Source: Halopenitus persicus
GTDB lineage: Archaea; Halobacteriota; Halobacteria; Halobacteriales; Haloferacaceae
Direction of reading: 5' to 3'
DNA: 64,000 bases
Assembly: GCF_002355635.1 (NCBI RefSeq)
Contig: NZ_AP017558.1
Coordinates: 1,550,001-1,614,000, forward strand
Both the position numbers and the translations under genes were made by a program. This document shows positions 17,401-25,400 of this stretch, one piece after another. The notes under the pieces were generated by a model. It saw nothing but the letters and a program-made list of their open reading frames with translations. It had not been told where the DNA came from and searched no databases. Position 1 is the stretch's first letter; each line of letters starts with the position of its first letter.

Positions 17401-17997
17401 TCACTCCTCGCCGCCGGCCATGCCGCCGACCACTCCGCCGGCCACGCTGCCGACCGCCCCGCCGATCGCGCCGAGCACGACCGGGTACGCGATGCCGGCG
17501 AGCAGGACCGCCGTCACGAGGTCCGGCGCGACCGAGCCGTCGTAGGTGAAGACGACCGCCCCCGCGACCGCCGGCGGAAGGTACCCGACGACGGCCGCCG
17601 TCCCGGCCACGGCGCCCTCTCCGGCCGTCTCGGCGGTTCCGATTCGAGCAAGGAGGGCGCCGACGGCGACCAGCAGGATCACGGGAACGAGGTACAACAG
17701 CGCGAGCGTTCCGTCGTCGGCCGCCGCGATGGCGTTCCACGACCGCGTGCCCCCGAGCACGCCCGCGGCGCGCGTCCGAACGAAGTGGGCGTTGTAAAAC
17801 AGCCAGCCGACGCCCTGCCAGACGGCGATCGGCTCGCCGCCGAGCAGGTCGGCGATGACGTTGACCCCCTGGAGGCGCTCCTCGACCGCGCTGCCCTGCC
17901 AGAGATACGTGAGGAGGTAGCCGAGCAGGTACGCGCCGGCGCCCGCGACGGCGCCCGGAACGAGCGGCAGTCGATCGGTGAGGCTCTCGTCGCTCAT
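17401..17997 (-). CDS. Haloarchaeal multi-pass membrane protein, unknown function
   Basis: A 198-residue protein with an amino-terminal MSDESLTDRLP cytoplasmic stretch and about four or five hydrophobic segments. It ends in a glycine/valine-rich helix (GAIGGAVGSVAGGVVGGMAGG) that resembles a GxxxG packing segment. ATG 17997 matches the usual haloarchaeal MSDE-type start; the in-frame codon at 18039 is less likely. It is co-directional with the metal ATPase but separated from it by a tandem repeat. I do not recognise its function. Confidence 0.65.
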   Translation of the reverse strand: MSDESLTDRLPLVPGAVAGAGAYLLGYLLTYLWQGSAVEERLQGVNVIADLLGGEPIAVWQGVGWLFYNAHFVRTRAAGVLGGTRSWNAIAAADDGTLALLYLVPVILLVAVGALLARIGTAETAGEGAVAGTAAVVGYLPPAVAGAVVFTYDGSVAPDLVTAVLLAGIAYPVVLGAIGGAVGSVAGGVVGGMAGGEE

Positions 17998-18049
17998 GGC
18001 GGATGCCTCGCGTCGCACTCCGAAAGCTGTGGCGGTCACACGAGCAGGT

Positions 18050-18157
18050 GAGTCGGGAGTCGAAGAACCGGTCCGTGAGTCGGGAGTCGAAGAACCGGTC
18101 CGTGAGTCAGGAGTCGAAGAACCGGTCCGTGAGTCAGGAGTCGAAGAACCGATCAGG
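18050..18157 (-). repeat. 27-bp tandem repeat, four copies, duplicating a gene's 3' end
   Basis: Four 27-nt units (18050, 18077, 18104, 18131). The unit closest to the gene encodes the last residues and stop of the P-type ATPase (DRFFDS-stop, read on the minus strand). The next unit would encode the same peptide plus stop again; the outer two have tca changed to tcg so the stop becomes CGA. The array is therefore a tandem duplication of the gene terminus. Confidence 0.92.
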
Positions 18158-20518
18158 CTCGATCCGCGAGAGCCGCATCGCGTTCCCGGTCACGCCGAGG
18201 CTCATCCCCATGTCGCCGACCACGACCGCGAGCGCGACGCTCACCAGGCCCAGCGGGACGCCGAGCGCGAGCAGCGCCTTCACCCCGAGGCTCGCCCAGA
18301 TGTTCTGGCGGATCACGCCGTTCGCGCGGTGCGAGAGCGCGTAGAGGTACGGCAGCTTCCCGATGTCGTCGCCCATCAGCGCGATGTCGGCGGTCTCGAG
18401 GGCGGTGTCCGTGCCGGCGGCGCCCATCGCGATCCCCACGTCGGCGGCCGCCAGCGCGGGCGCGTCGTTGATTCCGTCCCCGACCATCGCCACGTCGCCG
18501 TACTCCGCCCGCAACGATTCAACGGCGTCGACCTTCTCGTCGGGCAACAGCTCCGCGCGGTATTCGTCGACGCCGACGCGCTCGGCGATCGCGCGCGCCG
18601 TCCCCTCGTTGTCGCCGGTCAGCATCACCACGTGTGCGACGCCGAGGTCGTGGAGCCGCTCGACCGCCCGTTCGGCGGCCGGTCGCACCTCGTCGGCGAT
18701 GGCGACGATCCCGAGCAGTTCGGCCTCCGTGCCGACGAGGATGACCGTCTTGCCCTCGCTCTCGAACCGCGAGATCGCGCCGGCCTCGAGGTCGGCACAG
18801 TCGTCGCGCTCGCACTCCTCGGGCGTCGTCTGAGCGACCGCGCCGCCGTCAGTGCGGGAGTGTGCGTGTGACAGGTCGAAGCCCAGATCCTCGAAGAGGG
18901 CGGGCTTGCCGGCGTAGTACGTCTCCCCGTCGACGTCGGCGCGGACCCCCTCTCCGGTGATGCTCTCGAACGCATCGACCGTCGGCAGCTCGTCGCCGAC
19001 GCCCATGGTTCCCGCTCGCGCGAGGATCGCCTCGGCGATGGGATGCTCGCTTCGCTCCTCGAGCGCGGCCGCGTACCGCAGGAGGTCCGCGTCGCTCGCG
19101 CCGTCGAGGGGCACTACGTCGGTCACCGCGAGCTCGCCCTTGGTGAGCGTGCCCGTCTTGTCGAGGGCGATGGCGTCCACCTCGCCCATCGCCTCGAGGT
19201 GGACGCCGCCCTTGATGAGGACGCCGTTCCTCGCGGCGCTCGTGATCCCCGACACCACGGAGACGGGCGTCGAGATGACGAACGCGCACGGGCAGGCGAT
19301 CACCAGCAGGGTGAGCCCGCGGACGAACCACGTTCCCCATCCGCCGTCGAACGTGTGAGAAAAGCCCGCGAGGCCCACGGTCGCGCTCCCCTCGATGAGA
19401 AGCGGCGGGAGCGCCACGGTCAGGATCGCCAGCACGACGATCGTCGGCGTGTAGTAGCCGGCGAAGCGGTCGACGAACCGTTCCTTTTCTGTCTTCTTCT
19501 CGCGTGCGCCCTGCACCAGTTCGATGATCCGCGAGAGCGTCGACTCCCCCGCGGTGGTCGTGGCCTCGAACTCGAGATAGCCCTCCTGCGTGATGCTGCC
19601 GGCGTACACCTCGTCGCCGACGCCCTTGTCGACGGGCACGCTCTCGCCGGTGATGGGCGACTCGTCCACCGCGCTCCCGCCCTCGACGACGGTGCCGTCG
19701 AGCGGGACCTTCTCGCCGGGACGGACGACGACGGTCTCGCCGACCGCGACGTCCTCGGCTGGAACGGTCGTCTCCGTTCCCTCGCGTCGGACGGTGGCCT
19801 CGTCGGGCGACAGCTCCATCAACTCCCGGAGGGAGTCCCGCGCCCGGTCCATCGCGTAGTCCTCGAGCAGCTCGGCGATGCTGAACAGGACCGCAAGCGT
19901 CGCCGCCTCGACGAAGTAGCCGATGCCGGTCGCCGCAATGATGGCGGTCCCCATCAGCAGATCGATGTCGAGGCTCAGGTTCTTCGCCGAGTAGTAGCCG
20001 CCGCGGACGATGGGCACGCCGCTGACGACGGCCGCGCCGAGGAAGAGCACGTCCGCCACGTGCAGCGGGTGCGTGAGAACGCTTGCCACCGCGACGTTCT
20101 GCGCGACCAGGAGGAACTCGAAGCCGAGCCCGAGGACGAGCAACGCCGCTCCGATCCACGTCTTCATCGCTCGCGAGCTCGTCCAGACCTCCGACGGAGG
20201 AGCGATCGCCGGCCCGCCGGTCGACGTCTCGCCGGCGGCGGCGTCACCGTCGCCGCCAGCGGCGACCTCGTAGCCCGCGCCCTCGATGGCCCGGATGACG
20301 TCGGCCTCGGTGACGCGGTCGGGATCGTAGGTGACCGTCGCCGTGCCGGTGGTCGGTTGGAGCGTGGCGTCGACGACGCCGTCGACGCGCCGGAGGCTCT
20401 TGTCGACCTTTCGTGCACACGACGGACAGTCCATCTCGGGAACGGCCAGGCGGGCGGTCAGGTCCCGTCGCCGCCCGCCGCCGCTCGCCGACTCTGCTGT
20501 GTCCGAAAGCTCCGTCAT
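18134..20518 (-). CDS. P1B-type heavy-metal-transporting ATPase, probable Zn/Cd/Pb exporter
   Basis: A 794-residue P1B ATPase. In order: an N-terminal HMA domain with C31-P-S-C34; six membrane helices with the CPC metal site in TM6 (LLVIACPCAFV); phosphorylation motif DKTGTLTK; HP motif SEHPIAEA; and GDGINDAPALAAADVG. After it, a TM7 lysine (GVKALLALG) and a TM8 D-x-G (VVGDMGMS) are the marks of the Zn2+/Cd2+/Pb2+ subgroup rather than Cu+. A Cys/His/acid-rich insert (SHAHSRT…ECERDDCADLE) lies in the nucleotide-binding domain. ATG 20518 fits the TATA box 29 nt upstream. An HTH regulator is encoded immediately upstream on the same strand. Confidence 0.92.
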   Translation of the reverse strand: MTELSDTAESASGGGRRRDLTARLAVPEMDCPSCARKVDKSLRRVDGVVDATLQPTTGTATVTYDPDRVTEADVIRAIEGAGYEVAAGGDGDAAAGETSTGGPAIAPPSEVWTSSRAMKTWIGAALLVLGLGFEFLLVAQNVAVASVLTHPLHVADVLFLGAAVVSGVPIVRGGYYSAKNLSLDIDLLMGTAIIAATGIGYFVEAATLAVLFSIAELLEDYAMDRARDSLRELMELSPDEATVRREGTETTVPAEDVAVGETVVVRPGEKVPLDGTVVEGGSAVDESPITGESVPVDKGVGDEVYAGSITQEGYLEFEATTTAGESTLSRIIELVQGAREKKTEKERFVDRFAGYYTPTIVVLAILTVALPPLLIEGSATVGLAGFSHTFDGGWGTWFVRGLTLLVIACPCAFVISTPVSVVSGITSAARNGVLIKGGVHLEAMGEVDAIALDKTGTLTKGELAVTDVVPLDGASDADLLRYAAALEERSEHPIAEAILARAGTMGVGDELPTVDAFESITGEGVRADVDGETYYAGKPALFEDLGFDLSHAHSRTDGGAVAQTTPEECERDDCADLEAGAISRFESEGKTVILVGTEAELLGIVAIADEVRPAAERAVERLHDLGVAHVVMLTGDNEGTARAIAERVGVDEYRAELLPDEKVDAVESLRAEYGDVAMVGDGINDAPALAAADVGIAMGAAGTDTALETADIALMGDDIGKLPYLYALSHRANGVIRQNIWASLGVKALLALGVPLGLVSVALAVVVGDMGMSLGVTGNAMRLSRIEPDRFFDS

Positions 20519-20543
20519 TACCTCGCCGTAGGAGCGGGAGTTC

Positions 20544-20570
20544 GATATACCTTTGTTGGAATATTCCAAC
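20544..20570 (-). promoter_or_regulatory. Promoter and 16-bp palindromic operator of the metal ATPase gene
   Basis: On the minus strand a TATA box (ggtatatc, 20544-20551) lies about 29 nt before ATG 20518. Directly upstream of it is the perfect palindrome gttggaatattccaac (20555-20570), overlapping the TFB recognition region. This is the expected position for a metal-responsive activator or repressor site, probably bound by the adjacent HTH protein (inference). Confidence 0.6.
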
Positions 20571-20577
20571 CTCGGCG

Positions 20578-21327
20578 TCAACGCGGTGCCGGGCGGTCCG
20601 CCGTGACCCGCGCGTCGGCGACGTACCGCTTCGCCAGGTGCTCCTCCGCTCGCCGGAGTCGGTAGGTGAGCGTCGACCGCGGTACGCCCAGATGCGCGGC
20701 CAGCTCGCCGACGTCGATTCCCCGCGGCGACTCGTAGTATCCGTGCTCGACGGCGGCCTGCAGCGCGGCCTCCTGTTCCGGCGACAGCCCGTTCCGGTCA
20801 CCCTCGCTTCCCCCTGCGGCTGCCGTCGTGTCCGTGCTTCGGAGCATCTCCGTCCGGGCACACTCCCCGACGGCCGTCTCGAGGGCGTCGAAGAACGCCG
20901 GCACGTCGCCATCGCCGGAGTGGATGAGACGCCAGGTGTAGTGGCGCCCCTCGTGACGCGTCTCGAACAGCACGCCGTCGCCGAGGTGGTCGCGAGCGAT
21001 GTGAGGGACGGACGCGCAGGCGGGGGTGCGTTCCCAGTCGGAGTAGAGCACGAGCGTGTCGTCCGTCCGGTCGAGGACCCGGGTGGTCTGTGTGGCCCCG
21101 CAGTCGTCGGTCGCCAGACAGTCGGCGTAGTAGTCGCCGTCGCGGAAGGCGTCCGCAATGGCGTCGAGCGCGTCGGGGGTTCCGGTGGCGTGATCGACCC
21201 GCCAGAGACGCTCGGCCGTGGCGTGCAGCGAGAGCGAGCGAACGCGAGCATCGGGATGCTCGGCGAGGGCGTCCGCCACTGCGTTGCACCCCGGCTCGTA
21301 TTCGAGGGCGAAGACGAGTTCCCGCAT
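20578..21327 (-). CDS. HTH_10 (Bat-type) transcriptional regulator, probable metal sensor
   Basis: A 249-residue haloarchaeal regulator. The C-terminal HTH_10 domain (about residues 185-240) contains GIDVGELAAHLGVPRSTLTYRLRRAEEHLAKRY. The N-terminal sensor half has an unusual number of cysteines for a haloarchaeal protein (EPGCN, YADCLATDDCG, TPACAS, GECAR), which suggests metal or thiol sensing. It lies 59 nt upstream of the P1B ATPase on the same strand, and the palindrome lies in that gap, so it probably controls the exporter. ATG 21327 is the first start followed by the conserved MRELVFALEYEPGC. Confidence 0.75.
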   Translation of the reverse strand: MRELVFALEYEPGCNAVADALAEHPDARVRSLSLHATAERLWRVDHATGTPDALDAIADAFRDGDYYADCLATDDCGATQTTRVLDRTDDTLVLYSDWERTPACASVPHIARDHLGDGVLFETRHEGRHYTWRLIHSGDGDVPAFFDALETAVGECARTEMLRSTDTTAAAGGSEGDRNGLSPEQEAALQAAVEHGYYESPRGIDVGELAAHLGVPRSTLTYRLRRAEEHLAKRYVADARVTADRPAPR

Positions 21328-21646
21328 ACCCTTCCGTACGGCCTCCTGAAACATAACGCACCGCGTTGGTCGTCCGTCATCCAACGACGCCGGTCCGCAA
21401 CCGGATTATATAGCTTAGATTATATGTTTGAGGAAATTTCGTATCGTATACTTATTTGAAATACTATATAAGCGCATTCCGTGCTGGTGGTACTCCCGTG
21501 TCGTCCGGATCGGAAAGTCACCCATTTCGTTTGCGAGCGGTTTGGGGACGGTCGTCGTCAGATCGGGACACGCTCACCGGAACACGCGGTGTTGCCGAGA
21601 GTACTGCTCCCGTTCATTGACGAAGTTGGATCCCTGAAACGTCGCC

Positions 21647-21668
21647 ATATGCGTTTAAAAACGCATAT
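21647..21668. repeat. 22-bp perfect inverted repeat
   Basis: Arms atatgcgttt and aaacgcatat separated by aa. It lies in the gene-free region and is not followed by a T-run, so it may be an operator rather than a terminator. Confidence 0.75.
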
Positions 21669-21676
21669 TGGAGGGA

Positions 21677-21715
21677 TATATCGGGGGAGTATATCGGAAG
21701 AGTATATCGGGGGGG
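21677..21715 (+). repeat. 13-bp direct repeat, three copies
   Basis: tatatcgg followed by a purine-rich gggag-type spacer, beginning at 21677, 21690 and 21703. The spacing is slightly more than one helical turn. The function is unknown; it resembles an iterated protein-binding site. Confidence 0.7.
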
Positions 21716-21993
21716 AACCGTTCGTTTCCGGATCGAAAGCGACGTCCAACCAGTACCGTCAGTCGACGATTCGGGTCACGCTTCGTCGAACGAAACGCGA
21801 GTCGGGATCGCGCTGCCGGCGGCCGGCCGATCGGATTTGTGGCTCAGCCGCGAACAATTACCCGATCACGACCGACTATTTATCAATAATATATACTGTA
21901 TGTGGAAAATATAGTTCCAGAACGCCCGGCGGAAGCCGAACGTCACCACGATCGGCTCATTTTCACCTCGTCCGAAACGATATGTCTCGAACT

Positions 21994-23433
21994 TCACTCG
22001 ACGGCTTTCACCCTCTGTGGGGATTGTATTCGAGTATCAATGAGATGTACCACTAACAGCGAGATACTGGCGAAGCCGACGCCCACGAACGTGGCTGGAA
22101 TACCGAACGTGCCGCCCATGAGCTCCCAACCGATCCCGCTGGCGCCGCCGAGGCTCATGGACGTGATCAGTGCTCTTCCGGAGAACGTATTCCGGTTGTA
22201 CAGAGCGATGTATACCGGGATCAGGAGGCCGCTGGTGAGTAGCACCGCCCGCAAATTATAGATCGTAATGATGGTCCCGGGCGGATTAACCGCTGCTGCG
22301 GTCGCAGTGATCCCCCAGAATATGGTCGAAAGGCGGGAAACGGTGAGTAAACGCTCGTCCGATGGATCGGTTGCAAAGTAATCGTATATGTCTCGAGACG
22401 TGGTGACGCCCACGGAATGTAATGCCGTGTCAGTGGTTGAGAGGATGGCGCTCATCACTGCAACGATGAGAACGGAACCGAGCGCCGTTGGCAGATATTC
22501 CATCATGAGGACCGGAAACGCTCTGTCGACGTTTTCGACGGCAAGACCGGCTGACGTGAGAGCCACCGTCGTGGCACCACCCAGCAGGACCAAGAAGACG
22601 TAAAACATCGATAAGATCACCCCGCCAATAGCGATGTGGAGTTTCGCCGTCTTAATGTCCTTCGTGGCATTGATCCTGATGATCCCCCGCTGGGTTGTAA
22701 GCAGCGTTCCGAAGAATGCGAGGATGGTCGCTGCTAACCCGATGCCCGTGTATGCGCCATCGCCGAGCGGTGCTACGTTGCCGGCGCTTATCTGCGCAAA
22801 CCGCGTATTGATCGCGGCGATCCCGCCAAGATCAACGACCATATACAGAAAGGTGACGAGCACCGCGCCAACCATAACCGGTCCTTGAACGAGGTCCGTC
22901 CACGCGACGCTGACCAACCCGCCGAGCACCGTGTAGGTAATGAACACGAATCCGATCACCCAGACCATATATTTGTAGGGGACGCCGGTGATCGTGGTCA
23001 CGAGGAGACTCGCACCGACGAGTTGCATGATGAGGAAGAACCATCCGTTTGCGAGGAGGATCGCTGCCGTGACTGGACGCGACATCTGCACGCCGGTCAC
23101 GTCGGCGATGATATCCGGAAACGTGATCTTATCCAGTTCTCGGATCTTTCCGACCACGAAATAGAGTCCGCTCACTCCAAGCATTAAGCCCAGAATGACG
23201 CCCGTCATAAACGAGTAGCCACCTCCATAGATGGCACCGATAAAGCCGATCACGCTCGCTGCACTCACGAACGCTGCACAAAAGGACCACGTGGCGAGCC
23301 AGAGTCCGAGTTCCTTTCCGTACACCCAGAAGTCTTCGACGTCCTCGCCTTTCCGGTATCCCCAGGCACCGATCGCAAGGACGAGGAGCAGATAGATGAT
23401 GAACACACTGATATAAACGACGTTAACTGCCAT
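21994..23433 (-). CDS. Sodium:solute symporter family (SSS) transporter
   Basis: A 479-residue integral membrane protein with about thirteen hydrophobic segments of the SSS (SLC5) family. Markers are KELGLWLATWSFCAAFVSAAS near residues 40-60 (sodium-site region), the GGLVSVAWTDLVQG motif (about 175-188), and SAILSTTDTALHSVG (about 315-330, the conserved S-T-x-D-S-type sodium motif). The substrate is not evident; relatives carry organic acids, proline or pantothenate. Its start overlaps the end of a 54-residue one-helix gene, which looks like a small subunit. GC is clearly lower than the flanking core genes. Confidence 0.88.
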   Translation of the reverse strand: MAVNVVYISVFIIYLLLVLAIGAWGYRKGEDVEDFWVYGKELGLWLATWSFCAAFVSAASVIGFIGAIYGGGYSFMTGVILGLMLGVSGLYFVVGKIRELDKITFPDIIADVTGVQMSRPVTAAILLANGWFFLIMQLVGASLLVTTITGVPYKYMVWVIGFVFITYTVLGGLVSVAWTDLVQGPVMVGAVLVTFLYMVVDLGGIAAINTRFAQISAGNVAPLGDGAYTGIGLAATILAFFGTLLTTQRGIIRINATKDIKTAKLHIAIGGVILSMFYVFLVLLGGATTVALTSAGLAVENVDRAFPVLMMEYLPTALGSVLIVAVMSAILSTTDTALHSVGVTTSRDIYDYFATDPSDERLLTVSRLSTIFWGITATAAAVNPPGTIITIYNLRAVLLTSGLLIPVYIALYNRNTFSGRALITSMSLGGASGIGWELMGGTFGIPATFVGVGFASISLLVVHLIDTRIQSPQRVKAVE

Positions 23434-23587
23434 TCGTTTTCCCCCCCTTTCGTTCGGGAATCGTTTCGGTCACCGGCTGTCCCATAACCACGTGGACGAT
23501 CGCGTAGTGGATCGCTCCAAGGCTCCCTGCTAGCACCGTCGCAACGAACACGAGGAACATGTTCGTTGGTATGCCAAGTACTGACAT
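23423..23587 (-). CDS. Small single-helix membrane protein, probable symporter subunit
   Basis: A 54-residue protein with one hydrophobic helix (MFLVFVATVLAGSLGAIHYAIVHVV, about residues 10-34, shown only to indicate position) and a hydrophilic lysine-rich tail. Its stop overlaps the symporter start by 11 bases. A TATA box lies 28 nt upstream of its ATG, so it is the first gene of the pair. Several bacterial SSS symporters need a small membrane partner encoded just upstream (YjcH with ActP, YhdT with PanF); this gene occupies that position but is shorter. Assignment rests on context. Confidence 0.7.
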   Translation of the reverse strand: MSVLGIPTNMFLVFVATVLAGSLGAIHYAIVHVVMGQPVTETIPERKGGKTNGS

Positions 23588-23610
23588 ATATCCTGGCTAT
23601 ACACGACAGT

Positions 23611-23620
23611 ATATAATTAT
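23611..23620 (-). promoter_or_regulatory. TATA box of the symporter operon
   Basis: ataattatat on the minus strand, about 28 nt upstream of ATG 23587. Confidence 0.6.
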
Positions 23621-23713
23621 TTCGGACGACGACGAATCGATCTCGCTCAGCCGCTTCTCCCCGTTCGTCCCAACCGCGACGGCCAATGGTGGATGCTGCT
23701 GATCGTACTCTGG

Positions 23714-24565
23714 TTATAGCGGACTCTTGAGTCGTAGCCCGTCCTCCGCGACGATGGTCTTGCCCCCGAAGGCTTGGGCAGCTCTCGACCGCAACGCGTC
23801 AGTGTCGAGATAGGGTGTGAGATGTGTGAGTACGAGCGTCCGTACACCGGCTGCGTCCGCGAGCTTTCCACATTCCGTGGGAGTACAATGGACCTCGTCC
23901 AGACGGTCGAGATACTCCTGATCCGGGTTGAAATATTTCGGCCACAGGGGCTTCTCCGAAGGTGGTGTCTTGAGCGATGGTCCGAGACAGCAGTCCTGAA
24001 GCAGCATATCTGCACCCGCGGCGAATTCAACGAGCCCATCGATCGCCGTCGTGTCTGCGGAGAACACGAACGATTCGCCGGTCGACTCGTCGTCGACTCG
24101 ATATGCATACGTCTCGATCGAGTGATCGACCGAGAGCGCCGTGATCCGACAGTCTCCGATACGAGTCGAGAAGTCATCCACGACTTTCGTACAGTCGATG
24201 TCGTTGATCCCATCGAGCGATCGGCCGAACGATCTCCGGTACTCGAGATCGTCCTCGTATACGTCGCCCATCGAATCGACCAACGTCTGCGTTCCGGGTG
24301 GACCATAGACCGACAGGGACCGGCGTCCAAGCGTCCAACTCGCGATCGCGAAATGATAGAATGAGGCGTTGTGATCCATATGGTGGTGGGTGAAAAACAG
24401 CGTCTCGACGGACTGTGGACTCACGTCCGCCTCGAGCATCCGTTCGACGGTACCGGGTCCACAGTCGATGAGGATCGTTTCGCCACCGGACTCAACGAGG
24501 ACTGCGGTTCCCGCCCTCGTTGGATCCGGGATCGGACTTCCGCTCCCAAGGATTGTTACGTCCAT
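23714..24565 (-). CDS. MBL-fold metallo-hydrolase (RNase Z / arylsulfatase-like group)
   Basis: A 283-residue protein. The start MDVTILGSGSPIPDP and the metal site THHHMDHN (H60, H61, D64, H65 region) place it in the RNase-Z-like branch of the beta-lactamase fold. FSADTT (about residue 165) and VLTHLTPY (about 255) supply the remaining ligands. It has an independent TATA box 26 nt upstream of the ATG. It lies between an IclR regulator and the SSS symporter on the same strand. That neighbourhood suggests hydrolysis of an imported ester, lactone or sulfate rather than tRNA processing (inference). Confidence 0.85.
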   Translation of the reverse strand: MDVTILGSGSPIPDPTRAGTAVLVESGGETILIDCGPGTVERMLEADVSPQSVETLFFTHHHMDHNASFYHFAIASWTLGRRSLSVYGPPGTQTLVDSMGDVYEDDLEYRRSFGRSLDGINDIDCTKVVDDFSTRIGDCRITALSVDHSIETYAYRVDDESTGESFVFSADTTAIDGLVEFAAGADMLLQDCCLGPSLKTPPSEKPLWPKYFNPDQEYLDRLDEVHCTPTECGKLADAAGVRTLVLTHLTPYLDTDALRSRAAQAFGGKTIVAEDGLRLKSPL

Positions 24566-24584
24566 ACAGTCGACCAATACGATA

Positions 24585-24596
24585 GATATTAAAATA
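24585..24596 (-). promoter_or_regulatory. TATA box of the MBL hydrolase gene
   Basis: tattttaatatc on the minus strand, about 26 nt upstream of ATG 24565. Confidence 0.6.
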
Positions 24597-24629
24597 TTTT
24601 GCCTGTTCTGTTGACAACTCGGTGCCGAG

Positions 24630-25400
24630 CTACGACGGTGCCGAGAGTTCGAGTTCGATGATGTTTCTCGCGCCCAACACGGCGTCGGGAAGCGTCTCAG
24701 TGAACCGTTCTCCGCGGAACCGATGGGCGGGTCCGGACACCCCGATCGATCCCAGTGGCGATCCATCCTGCAGGATCGGACAAGCGACTGCTCGTCCGCC
24801 GTTGAGTCGCTCACCTCGATTCAGCGCAAACCCCTGTTGTCGGATCGATTCGAACTCATCGAATAGATCGGATCGGGTGGTGATCGTTTTTTCGGTATGT
24901 TTCGGAAGCCCGGTATGATCCAGGATCTCCGCGACGGTCTCCTCGGAGAGATGTGCCAGGATGGCTTTTCCTGCTGCGATCGAATGCGGTCGGCGTTTCG
25001 CGCCGAGATCGCCATAGGCCTGTATTGCATCCTCACCGCGTGCGTTGCAGATGAAATATATCCAGTCGTTTTCTAACGACGCCGCCCATGACGCTTCTCC
25101 GGTTTGTCTCGCCAGATCATCCACGGTCGACTGCACGTCTGAAACCAGCGATAACTTGTTTCTCACCGACATTCCGACGTTGAAGAACTCCAGGCTGAGT
25201 TCGTACGTTCCGTCGTTTTTCACGACATATCCTTGCCGCTGTAGCGCTGCTAAATGATTGTGGACCGTACTCGCGGCGCGGTCGAGACGTTCGGCCAGTT
25301 CCGTGACTGTGGGATCGTCTAACTCGTTGAGAGCTTCGATGACGTCGAAGACAGTCTCGGTTACCGTCGACCATTGTTTCGGCAGGTCATCGTCGGACAT
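24630..25400 (-). CDS. IclR family transcriptional regulator
   Basis: A 256-residue IclR protein. The N-terminal winged HTH (about residues 10-65) contains TVTELAERLDRAASTVHNHLAALQ-type helices and the wing YVVKNDGTYELS. The C-terminal effector domain has SIAAGKAILAHL (about 140), LNRGERLNGGRAVACPI (about 195) and GSIGVSGPAHRF. IclR proteins in this branch usually sense small carboxylic or aromatic acids. It lies upstream of, and on the same strand as, the MBL hydrolase and the symporter pair and probably regulates them. Confidence 0.9.
   Translation of the reverse strand: MSDDDLPKQWSTVTETVFDVIEALNELDDPTVTELAERLDRAASTVHNHLAALQRQGYVVKNDGTYELSLEFFNVGMSVRNKLSLVSDVQSTVDDLARQTGEASWAASLENDWIYFICNARGEDAIQAYGDLGAKRRPHSIAAGKAILAHLSEETVAEILDHTGLPKHTEKTITTRSDLFDEFESIRQQGFALNRGERLNGGRAVACPILQDGSPLGSIGVSGPAHRFRGERFTETLPDAVLGARNIIELELSAPS

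Larger units (their letters stand above)
21328..21993. other. Gene-free, AT-richer intergenic region
   Basis: I find no convincing gene in these 666 bases; the ORFs here lack coding character. The region contains several TATA-like strings (tatatagc, tatataag), a 22-bp palindrome at 21647-21668, and three 13-bp direct repeats starting at 21677. It marks a sharp drop in GC between the metal-resistance pair and the symporter cluster. Confidence 0.6.

Noticed and set aside
21481-22056. 191-codon frame in the intergenic region before the symporter
   Set aside because: It runs through the palindrome and direct repeats, overlaps the 3' end of the symporter in antisense and has no protein-like composition.
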